Below, piece after piece: positions 15,774 to 24,800 of a stretch of DNA of 64,000 nt. The stretch spans positions 186,001 through 250,000 of the forward strand of contig NZ_CP123872.1 of the NCBI RefSeq assembly GCF_031598375.1. Reading direction: 5' to 3'. The position numbers were made by a program, and so were the translations under genes. Within the stretch, counting starts at the first letter, position 1. Every line of letters begins with the position of its first letter. This stretch comes from Temperatibacter marinus. Its GTDB lineage: Bacteria; Pseudomonadota; Alphaproteobacteria; Sphingomonadales; Kordiimonadaceae. Below the pieces are notes generated by a model. The model was not told where the DNA came from. It ran no database searches and saw only the letters and a program-made list of their open reading frames with translations.

Positions 15774-17858
15774 TTAAAATTCAAATTCATTGTTAAGCAT
15801 AACTATGAAAGAACGTATGAAGCCTTCTAAATAGCTATAGGGGTCTACATTGACGACCGCAGTGCCCACAATGGTATCATGTAACTGTTGCCCCATTCTA
15901 TCCCCTTCCAAAGAAAACTCAACACGGTATACAGCACTATGATGCTGATAAAGCCCATCAACGTCCCGAACGGGTAGTACGCCCCCGGCGTCAGAGGCAA
16001 GTACGATCTCTTCCAAAATATCAGATGTAGAAATTCCCCGAGCGCTAACTGTGCCCTTCAGGACCGGGAAAGTCATGTTATCAGGATAAAAGAGCATCGA
16101 TGCGGCCTTAGATATTTTGCTAAAATCAGTTTCATGAACATAACCAACAATTTTACTCCCTTTCTTACCAGAGATTACCCCAAGAGGCGTGTCTTTCTTG
16201 ATCGCTTGTCCCTCTTTAATTATAGTCGGCCAATCCCTTACGTACCCAGTTATAGGCGCCGCAATTATTAGCCGGTCTAAAGCTTCTTTTATTATGCGCC
16301 TATTGGCATATAGTCGCCCCAATTTTTCTGTGATACTTTTCCTTTCAGCCTTAGCGTCTTCATCGTAAGCTATTGTTATTAATTGAGCTTTGATAGCCTT
16401 TTCTTCTGCAAAATTTGACTCTAGCTCAGCCTCCAAGTCATTGGATTTTATCCGAAGTAAAACATCCCCAGCCTCGACGGATTGTCCGTTCACCGCCGTT
16501 ACAGCGATGACCTCACCGCTAGATGTGGCGTATATTCTACTCTCTTCAACAGCAATCAAAACAGCTGGAACATCGACTGTTGTTCTAAGAGGCAAGAGCA
16601 AAACACAGAGTAGCATCACTAGACAGAGTATTCCCTTCACTTTGGAAGAGTTTTTAAACTCCTGTCTCCTCTCATGCCAAACTGATATTTCCTTCCACAC
16701 AGGCATACCGATAAACCAAGCCAATTCAACAACCGCGAGAAAGGTACCGATAATTTTTGGAAAAAGAAAATAAACAAGGATGGCAATTCCTAAAAAAAGG
16801 AAAAACCTATAAACCCATGTACCAAGCCCAAATACGATCAAAGCTTTTGACTTTTTCTGTTTAATTTCAACCAGACCTATAGCTCCTCGAAGCCAAGAAC
16901 GTGCGGCTGCGAAAGACCGATCCTGAAGGTTGAGTGTATTCGTTGCATCTGCCAACAAATAATAGCCATCAAAGCGCATAAAAGGATTGAGGTTAATGAG
17001 TAAAGTCATCGCCAAAGCAAGCGTTGCTTGAATGAAAAAAGCACTACGCAGAGGGCCATCATCCAAGAGAAGCCAAAAAGAAATACTCACGATAGCCAAA
17101 AGGGCTTCTGCAAGGACTCCCCCTGCACTAATCATAAGTCTTTTGTGATGAGATTTTAATCGCCAAATTTCTCCTAGATCTGTGAAGAGAACAGGCCAGA
17201 GCACAATAAAGGCAACCCCAGTACTAGAAACTCTAAGTCCAAAGTGCTTAGCCGTCAGTCCATGACCAATCTCATGACAAATTTTGCTAAATCCCAAAGC
17301 TAGAAAACTCAAGACGAGACCTTCGGTGGTAAATAAATAGCTAAATGTTGCTGAGAAGCTATCCCACTGTCTGCTAAGACCTATTAAAGAGATACATCCA
17401 GTAAGGCATGCTATGAGAAGAAAAAATGGTGAGTAAAGAAAGGCTAATTTCCGATGCAAGGCTGAATATAATGCATCGGGAGAATATAAATGAATGCGTA
17501 GAAATAGATAATTGTGCAGAGCCCAATTGAGTTTACTTTTTTTAGGGGGCGCAAGCGATTTTAGATGACTGACTTCTTCATATGTCTGTGTCTTAATTAA
17601 TTGATTTGTCGTGATGAACTCTATCATTTCTTCAATATCATCCATTTCTAGGGAAAGAGCAGCCCTGCCAGATACTTTTTCAAGCAATTGTTCTGGTGTC
17701 ATTCGGCCCCAAAAGCGGAGCAAATTATATTCTACCCACCCTATCTGGAAAAATCGGTTTCGAATGGGATCATGTAACCGCCATTGAGGTGCGCCCATTG
17801 TATCGTAGCCAGCGTCAACTAAATCAATATTCTCCCGGATTTCAGGGAGGAATGCCAT
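15774..17858 (-). CDS. Site-2 protease (M50) fused to HlyD-type adaptor, with PqqD-like N terminus
   Basis: About 694 residues from ATG 17856-17858. The frame extends to a TTG at 17900, but that would overlap the upstream gene by 28 bases; a GTG at 17868-17870 is a third option. Order: a PqqD-like winged-helix region (about 23-96, with HDPIRNRFFQIG), then several membrane segments carrying the M50 zinc motif HEIGH (195-199) and the NPFMRFDG box (291-298, third ligand Asp297), then a last membrane helix near 415-430 and a periplasmic HlyD/biotinyl-lipoyl adaptor with a coiled-coil insert to the C terminus. All metal ligands are intact. It is last in the operon with a giant surface protein, a TolC-type protein and two more HlyD adaptors but no ABC transporter. 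I infer that it is the inner-membrane component for export or processing of the giant protein. Confidence 0.85.
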   Translation of the reverse strand: MAFLPEIRENIDLVDAGYDTMGAPQWRLHDPIRNRFFQIGWVEYNLLRFWGRMTPEQLLEKVSGRAALSLEMDDIEEMIEFITTNQLIKTQTYEEVSHLKSLAPPKKSKLNWALHNYLFLRIHLYSPDALYSALHRKLAFLYSPFFLLIACLTGCISLIGLSRQWDSFSATFSYLFTTEGLVLSFLALGFSKICHEIGHGLTAKHFGLRVSSTGVAFIVLWPVLFTDLGEIWRLKSHHKRLMISAGGVLAEALLAIVSISFWLLLDDGPLRSAFFIQATLALAMTLLINLNPFMRFDGYYLLADATNTLNLQDRSFAAARSWLRGAIGLVEIKQKKSKALIVFGLGTWVYRFFLFLGIAILVYFLFPKIIGTFLAVVELAWFIGMPVWKEISVWHERRQEFKNSSKVKGILCLVMLLCVLLLPLRTTVDVPAVLIAVEESRIYATSSGEVIAVTAVNGQSVEAGDVLLRIKSNDLEAELESNFAEEKAIKAQLITIAYDEDAKAERKSITEKLGRLYANRRIIKEALDRLIIAAPITGYVRDWPTIIKEGQAIKKDTPLGVISGKKGSKIVGYVHETDFSKISKAASMLFYPDNMTFPVLKGTVSARGISTSDILEEIVLASDAGGVLPVRDVDGLYQHHSAVYRVEFSLEGDRMGQQLHDTIVGTAVVNVDPYSYLEGFIRSFIVMLNNEFEF

Positions 17859-17872
17859 AGTTTGCAACACGT

Positions 17873-19240
17873 CTATAACGCAAGTTTCTGCCGGACCCAA
17901 TAAAGAGGGCGGCGCATAGCTTGATATAAGAGAGGCATTCGATCACCATATAATCGCGCTGACCCTTTTAATCCCAATCGGGGCTGCAATTGTTGTTCTG
18001 CCTCAGACTTGCCAACAAAATCGGCTTTCAGTCGATAAGCAGCTATGCCATCTGGGGAGATCTCTGCTTGATAAGCGGCTGTTGCGAGCCTTGCCTGATA
18101 AGAATTCAACGGCGAAATGTGCAGCGTTAAGGAAAGATCAGCTCCCTTCTTTAGGGTGATGGCATCAGCAGCAGGCAACCAGGCGATCAATTCTACTTTA
18201 TTGGGATTTGAGAGGAGCATTACCTGCTCACCAACAACCACAGGCTTGCCAAGCAAATCTTGAGGACTCGGAAATAGTACAACTCCATCGTGCGGTGCGC
18301 GCACTGTTAAATCTGTAAGTATCTGTTCAACATGATCAATTTCTGCTTCGTGCTGCAAGATCTTGGCTTCTAAACTCTTAATTTCGGCGCGGGATCTCTC
18401 ATCAAAAAAACCCTGCTGCCTGACCCGCAGTAGATCAGCCTTTGTCACCTCAAGCGTCTTTACAAGAACGTTGTAACGGCTTGTATGCCGCGCCTCATCT
18501 AGAATGAATAATATATCATTTTTTTTAACGACCTGATTTGGAAAGACCTTTATCTCGCCGATCGGCACATCAGCCGTCGCTGTTATCGCTGTTGGATTGA
18601 TCGCGCCAACTTCTGCAGAGACCACCACAGACTGACGAAAAGGAAAGAGAAGAATGATAAAAAATGCCACACAAGCCGTTACGACTTTCTTTGACTGCAA
18701 TAGTTTCTTTAGAGTCATTTTTTGTGACACTTTTCGTTGTTGAAAAGCCCACAAGCAATGTCCATAAGATTGTATCAAGAGATCCAATAGCGCTCTTTCA
18801 TGGTCACGCCAGTCTTTATCCCTAGTAAGGGTCAATATCCCAAGACACAGACCATCGCGGTCACATAATGGTAACAACAGAATATTGGGCGACAACCATT
18901 CCTTTGCTCTTTCCTGTAAAGTTTCTGGCAAGCTCTCACGCTCAAGACCAAAAGATGTTCCCGTGAGCAAATCTTCTTTAATGGTTAAAATATAATCATG
19001 CACAGCCGTCATAAACTGTAAAAAGGGCGTATTTTCTTCGATGTTTACAACACCTGAAGCACTTGCAAGACGAACCCCTTTCATAGGATCATTCAACCAA
19101 AGCATCCCGAGGGAATATGGCGACACCTCAAAAGTGCGATTTGTTATAACAAATCCAAGTGCTTCTATACTATCCGCTGCACGTGCTTCCTGCTCAATCA
19201 CAACAAGAGAGGCAAGAATATTTTCAGACTTCTTCTGCAC
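17873..19240 (-). CDS. GAF domain-HlyD fusion, membrane-fusion adaptor
   Basis: A 455-residue protein starting with GTG at 19238-19240, preceded by AGGAAGGAATAGAG; the start lies two bases after the upstream stop. Residues about 20-175 form a cytoplasmic GAF-like domain (LLPLCDRDGLCLGILTLTR is the typical final strand pair). Residues about 188-206 are a single membrane helix. The rest is an HlyD-type periplasmic adaptor with a coiled coil (about 270-320) and a barrel including TVRAPHDGVVLFPS. A ligand-sensing domain on the cytoplasmic side of an export adaptor is uncommon and suggests gating or regulation of secretion. It is co-transcribed with the M50-HlyD gene downstream. Confidence 0.82.
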   Translation of the reverse strand: MQKKSENILASLVVIEQEARAADSIEALGFVITNRTFEVSPYSLGMLWLNDPMKGVRLASASGVVNIEENTPFLQFMTAVHDYILTIKEDLLTGTSFGLERESLPETLQERAKEWLSPNILLLPLCDRDGLCLGILTLTRDKDWRDHERALLDLLIQSYGHCLWAFQQRKVSQKMTLKKLLQSKKVVTACVAFFIILLFPFRQSVVVSAEVGAINPTAITATADVPIGEIKVFPNQVVKKNDILFILDEARHTSRYNVLVKTLEVTKADLLRVRQQGFFDERSRAEIKSLEAKILQHEAEIDHVEQILTDLTVRAPHDGVVLFPSPQDLLGKPVVVGEQVMLLSNPNKVELIAWLPAADAITLKKGADLSLTLHISPLNSYQARLATAAYQAEISPDGIAAYRLKADFVGKSEAEQQLQPRLGLKGSARLYGDRMPLLYQAMRRPLYWVRQKLAL

Positions 19241-19242
19241 CT

Positions 19243-20097
19243 CTATTCCTTCCTATTTGCTGGCATTACCTTTAAAACACCACTCATTCCTGAAACGAGT
19301 GCTTTTGGAGGGTGAAGGATCTTCGCCCGAATTTCAAACGTTTGGCTGGCTGGGTCAATATAAGGATTTTTATACTGCAACCGTGCCTGAAACAGGCCCT
19401 CAATTTCATCAAGTTGAATGAAGACATCCATGCCGATGGATGCTTTTGTAAATAAATGAGACGGTAGAAAGGCTTTTATAAACAATTTAGAATTATTCAC
19501 GAGGTCTAGCAAAGGGTCGCCGGGACTTGCCGTCTGAAAACGCCGAGAATATCTCTTAATGATCTGACCTGAAAAAGGTGCTTGTATGGAGCAATCCTTA
19601 ACACGTAATTGACTTAATTCATACTGCCCTTCTGCCTGAGTAAGAGCTGCTTCAGCTAGCTGAATATTATACTCACTTCCAGAATCATACTCTAATAATT
19701 CCTGCTCTGTCTTAAGAGTTGCACGAGCAGAATCCCGCTCGCCTTTAGATATTTGAAGGCTCGCTAAAGGTTCCTCACATGAAAAAACAACAAGCGGATC
19801 CCCTTTCTTAAAGGGGGTTCCTAATTCTGAGGGATAGTGAACTATCGTCCCAGCATATTTTGATGAGAGTGTCGCTGATTGAGCTGCTTCAACGAGCGCC
19901 CTGACCGTATGATCTTGGGCTTGGGCTCCTGTCATGGGTAGAACAAGAAATCCCAAAAAAGAGCAAAAAAGAAGCTGCTGAAGACGCCCATTGATCAGAA
20001 TATTCACTAAGATGGAAATAGGCCTTCTCTCTTCCAAGTCACTCAAATATCCACTACAGGTCTTTCGATTGCAGCGATGGGGGACTTTCAAAACCAT
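19243..20097 (-). CDS. Small periplasmic adaptor, HlyD/RND membrane-fusion type
   Basis: 284 residues from ATG 20095-20097, chosen because AAGAGAGG precedes it; an upstream GTG at 20118 lacks a ribosome site. A long basic N-terminal tail leads into a hydrophobic signal (about residues 39-60, ending GAQAQ). The mature part has two lipoyl half-motifs, a short coiled coil (about 110-160) and a barrel (KDCSIQAPFSGQIIKR; later SGMSGVLKV). It is short compared with typical HlyD or AcrA (about 380-470) and lacks a clear membrane-proximal domain. It is the second of three HlyD-type modules in this operon, lying between the TolC-like and GAF-HlyD genes. Confidence 0.8.
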   Translation of the reverse strand: MVLKVPHRCNRKTCSGYLSDLEERRPISILVNILINGRLQQLLFCSFLGFLVLPMTGAQAQDHTVRALVEAAQSATLSSKYAGTIVHYPSELGTPFKKGDPLVVFSCEEPLASLQISKGERDSARATLKTEQELLEYDSGSEYNIQLAEAALTQAEGQYELSQLRVKDCSIQAPFSGQIIKRYSRRFQTASPGDPLLDLVNNSKLFIKAFLPSHLFTKASIGMDVFIQLDEIEGLFQARLQYKNPYIDPASQTFEIRAKILHPPKALVSGMSGVLKVMPANRKE

Positions 20098-20209
20098 AAA
20101 ACCTCTCTTACTAAGCACATCTCAGTTCATTTGATAGCTAAACTCTTACCTTGTTAAAGCCATTAAGGACCAGCCAAAATACGTCAGACTGATCCTTTGT
20201 TGTTTAGTT

Positions 20210-21733
20210 TCACCGGCTAGCGGATTGTCTTACTTTTATTGGTGCAAGATCCTCTTGAGGCTTATCCAACATTTCACCGATTTGACTAGAAAGCGTAGTG
20301 AGATCATGCCCTAGTCCTTGCAGCTTATATCCTTCTCCAGATGAGATTTTCAATCGACTGTAGGCAGCGAGCATTTTTGAGTAAGCTTGATCACGCTTAA
20401 TATTCGCTAGCAGATTATGTAATTGCGTTCTGATTACTGCCAACCCTGTGGACCTTGAAGCCAGCTTCATGCCCAGCTCATGATGTCTAATTTTGTTATT
20501 AACGTCAGCTATCTCAGCAGAAAGGATATAATCAGATTTTTTTATCTCAAATTGCTGAAGAGAAATATGCAGCTTGGCTAAACTTGCCATTGAGAGGCTT
20601 TGACGGCGAAGATTATCGACCTTCTCTTGAAGCTCCTTTGTCTCTTGTATGCTTCCTATCGAGAATAAATTCATGATATTGTATGAGAGATTGACCCCTG
20701 CTTGCAGCCAAGTATCATTGTAGAGATATTTATTGGAATTATAGCTCACTGAGCTATTCAACTTCAAGCTAGGGAACAGCTTTAATAGCCGTTGACGTGC
20801 CATCAATCGATTATTTTCAGCAATATAATCCTCTTCTCGCAATTCAGGTAAATTTAGAAGCGCTTGCATTTCTAATTCCTCTATGGTCTCCGATAATGTA
20901 GGAATTGGTATATCCATCTCCTCATCTTCTAGCGTGAATTCCAGTCCTGGCCGTAAATTCATGCGTGCTGCCAGAATGGTTTTCTTCTCTTTGAGGTCAT
21001 GGCGAACAGACTTCAACTCTTGTATTGTGAGTAAGATACCTTGTTGATAATTTAGGTTATCAAGAGTATTGGACAATGTCTTCCTCTCAACCTTCTGAGC
21101 CGTTTTTAGAGCTTGCTCAGCTGTAATTAAAAGCTCATCAATTTTTGCCAACCACCGCTGTGTGGCTACAGCGGCCCAATAAGCTTCTGTGATTTCTGTA
21201 ATGATGTTGTTAAAGACCTTGCGCTTTCTCTCCTGAGCAATCAGCACATCATTAGCAGATTGTTTGGCGCGTAAATAAGAAACACCAAAATCCAAGGCAT
21301 CCCAGGAAAAAGTCAATCCAGATGATAATATATCTCGCTCTTGGGAAATGCTATTTGATGACCCAATACTGCCTGTGGTTAAATTTTCAGACACCCCGCC
21401 AGGATTGTTATTTCTCAATGTGTAGCCTGCATTCGACATCAACTGAGGTAACATTTCCTTTTTAACCAAGCCTAACTGGCCATGTGCTAAGGCTTTCTCC
21501 ATCAACTTCAACTGATGATCAAGATTATATTTAAAGGCTCTCGCTATGACATCTTCCAACCGCAGAGGCCCTGTAATTTCCTCTTGTTGACTAAAAATAT
21601 AGTGCAAATCAAAATCGACCCGCTTTTGAATGTCTGCCATTTTATTCGGCTCGGGTGAAACCGCACATGCAGACAGAAGAAAAAGTCCTGCAAGTGCCCC
21701 AAACTGTTTTAATTTCTTAATATTACACACCAT
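20210..21733 (-). CDS. TolC-type outer-membrane efflux lipoprotein
   Basis: About 507 residues from the ATG at 21731-21733. Upstream in-frame starts exist, but AGGAG lies eight bases before this one. The signal peptide ends in a lipobox LLSAC, so the protein would be lipidated and inserted in the outer membrane. The remainder is long alpha-helical coiled coil with two repeats (about 60-280 and 290-490), as in TolC/OprM outer-membrane factors. It lies 67 bases downstream of the giant surface protein and upstream of the HlyD adaptors, the order expected for an export channel and its cargo. Confidence 0.82.
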   Translation of the reverse strand: MVCNIKKLKQFGALAGLFLLSACAVSPEPNKMADIQKRVDFDLHYIFSQQEEITGPLRLEDVIARAFKYNLDHQLKLMEKALAHGQLGLVKKEMLPQLMSNAGYTLRNNNPGGVSENLTTGSIGSSNSISQERDILSSGLTFSWDALDFGVSYLRAKQSANDVLIAQERKRKVFNNIITEITEAYWAAVATQRWLAKIDELLITAEQALKTAQKVERKTLSNTLDNLNYQQGILLTIQELKSVRHDLKEKKTILAARMNLRPGLEFTLEDEEMDIPIPTLSETIEELEMQALLNLPELREEDYIAENNRLMARQRLLKLFPSLKLNSSVSYNSNKYLYNDTWLQAGVNLSYNIMNLFSIGSIQETKELQEKVDNLRRQSLSMASLAKLHISLQQFEIKKSDYILSAEIADVNNKIRHHELGMKLASRSTGLAVIRTQLHNLLANIKRDQAYSKMLAAYSRLKISSGEGYKLQGLGHDLTTLSSQIGEMLDKPQEDLAPIKVRQSASR

Positions 21734-21800
21734 GTGCATACTCCTAACTCGTAACAATAATTTAAAAAAAGCTCCCCAAAGCTTCTGCAGTTAAACAACC

Positions 21801-24800
21801 CTAGGCAACCTCTCGCTGATTTTTGTCCAGGATTAAATCGCGTTTGAACTCAAACTGGTTTGAACTCTGTAAAATTTGATCTGAGAATTTTAATCTTTCC
21901 CCTTGTAGAGTAACTAGCTCTTCTTGAGGGAAGATACTTTCTCTTTTGGTTTGGTCTTCAATTGTAGCCGTTGCGATAGCAACAATATGATCAACCTTTT
22001 GGAGATGACTGCTCTCCTGCTGTCGTAAAGCACCAGATAAAACATCAGATGTTTGACCTGCATCTTCCTCCAATCGCTTTTCCTTCATGCCAAGATAGAC
22101 ATCCCCATCTATTGTCGTGATTTTAATTTCTAGACGGTAGTTTTTCTCAGAAATCAGGTCCATTTGACCTTCAAATTTCACTTGTTGGATAATTTTTTCA
22201 TAATCAGTGAGGCTCGCAACCCCGACGATAGAGAGAAGGCCTGTTTCCTGATCAAACGTGACTTCTATCCCGTCTGGGACATTCTCTATTATGAGCGCAC
22301 CGACACGCCCGCCTCCATCAACGGAAAGCATGACTTCTGCTTTAATCAGGTCAACGGATTTGACCATATCGATTTTGTCGAACTGAATATCCGCAATTAA
22401 AAAGCGAGACAGCGAAGAAGGCTTATCCTCTTGATCAAATTGAATTTCAATCAGACCATTTTGAGCCAATTGATTTCCATAGCCATTGCTCTCTTGAACT
22501 AGTGAGAGATCGCTATGAAGGCTCTCAAGGTTAGCAGAATCGTGGTGCCAAAGATATGCTGACCGGTCTATAGGAGGAAGGTCATTCCACTTACTATAAT
22601 CCTCGTAAAGATAGGTGTGCTCTTCTGCATCGACAGAATAACCATCACTGGATGTCTCTTCAATTAGATTGCCTAGAGCATCTTCAACTGAACCCGCAGC
22701 TATTGTGAGCTTACTATTTTGCTGCACTTCTTTCGGTTCGGGCGATAAAGTTGCCGTAAAGACATTTGGGTCATCAGTAGCCTTCAAATCACTTAAAGAT
22801 CCTCCCTCAGTGTGAATATCGTCAAGAGAAAAGCCATAGGGGCGCTCATCAAAAGTAAAGGTAACCCGCGACTGATCCCCCTCTTTCAAATCAGTTTTTT
22901 CAAGAGCAATGACAACTGAAGGGCCTTGAGTATCAATAACAATATTATCTTGATGATGACTGCTGTTTCCAGCCTCATCAATTGCAGTCACATCAACAGC
23001 ACAAGATCCGTCATCAAGTGAATGTTCTTCAGGTAAATCAACAGACCACCCACCTTCTTCATCTACAGTAACCTCACCTTCCTTTGAAGAATAGGTGATT
23101 CCATCAATGACTACATTCACATCGGTACCAATAGGTGCTTTGCCTGTCACAATAGGCGAGCGGTCTCTAGTGATTAACTCATCAACAGAGGGGTCGTTTG
23201 GTGCTGTGGTGTCTACTTTTATCTGCCCCTTAACAGCCGCTTCATTTCCGACTTTATCACGAGCAATCAGCTCAATTGAATGAACCCCATCCGATAACTT
23301 CTGATCTTCAGGGAGACGTAATCGCCAATTTCCATCTTTATCAATCACAACATCACCGTCAACAGAATGGTAGCTTTCCCCTTTGATCCTTATTGAAACT
23401 TCAGATCCAATTTCTGTCTTTCCGGTAATTAAAGGTGTGTTGTCGTTTGTCAATTGGTCAACAATTTCTAGACCTTCTGGAGGAATAGTATCCACCAGAT
23501 ATGTCAGGCTTTGAGCAACGTCATTATCATTTCCTGCCTGATCAAACACAGCGCCTTCTCTAACAAGAATTATCCCTTCACTTTCTTGAACATCTTGATC
23601 AGGCGTAAAACTCGCGTGATACACCAAAGGATTTAAGGGATCCTGAACAAGATTAGACAAAGACCCATGCTCTACAATTATGTCCGACAGTTCAAAGCCT
23701 GAAACAACTTCGTCGAAAGTAAAGGTTATCTCAGAGGTCTCCCCTTTTCCGATCAAATCATTCTCTACAGCGATTAAAACTGTAGGCTTTATGGAATCCA
23801 CAATGAACGACTCTTGAGTGGTTTCTCGATTGCCTGCTTGATCAATTGCAGTGATATAAGTTGGAATAGTCCCGTCCGGTAATGCATGTTCTTCAGGAAT
23901 AGTCAAAGACCAATTACCTAGATTATCAATCACAACCTGACCTGACTGTGACGTATAAGTCTTGCCGTCTACGGTTATGGACAAGGCTGTGCCTGGCTCT
24001 GTTGTGCCTGTTATAAGAGGGGTTGGGTCCTGTGTTATTTCCGTTTCCATTCGGGGTGCTGTCGGATCAAGCGTATCAATTGAATAGGTAGGGCCAAAAG
24101 AGTTACCATTTTGATTATTATTAGCATCCCAGACTGATCCTGCCTTCAACATGATCAGGTTGTCCGTCTCTTCCCTATGATTGTCCGGTGTAAAGATTGC
24201 AGTATAGACACGAGAATTTATCGGATCTTGTTGCAGGTTACTTAAGACGCCATTTTCAGCCAGCAAATCCTCAAGTGTAAGTCCCGTTACTTCTTCATCA
24301 AATGAAATAGTTACGATAGAACGTTCCCCAGAAGACAAACTCACATCGTCCATTGTAATCATCACACCAGGCCGGTCAGTGTCAATAGCATAAGACGCAC
24401 TCGTCGCCTGAGCGTTGGTATTCCCCGAGGCATCTGTGACACTACTGGCCGCAACAGTGATGACATTAGACGTGTCTTCAACAGAGGCCGTCGGCGTCAA
24501 TGTGGCTGTATACACCAGTGGGTTAGAGCCGTCCTGCACAAGGTTGGAGAGCGTGCCATTCTCGGCACTCACATCTGCGAGGGTGAAGCCAGTCACCGCT
24601 TCATCAAAGGTGAAGGTCACTGTTGTCGTCTCACCAATACTCAGAGATGTATCGTCCACCGTGATGGTTACACCAGGCCGGTCAGTGTCAACCGCATAAG
24701 ACACACTCGTCGCCTGAGCGTTGGTATTCCCCGAGGCATCTGTGACACTACTGGCCGCAACAGTGATGACATTAGACGTGTCTTCAACAGAGGCCGTCGG

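Noticed and set aside
16390-16773. 127-residue plus-strand open frame
   Set aside because: Antisense to the HlyD part of the M50 fusion, with no supporting signals.
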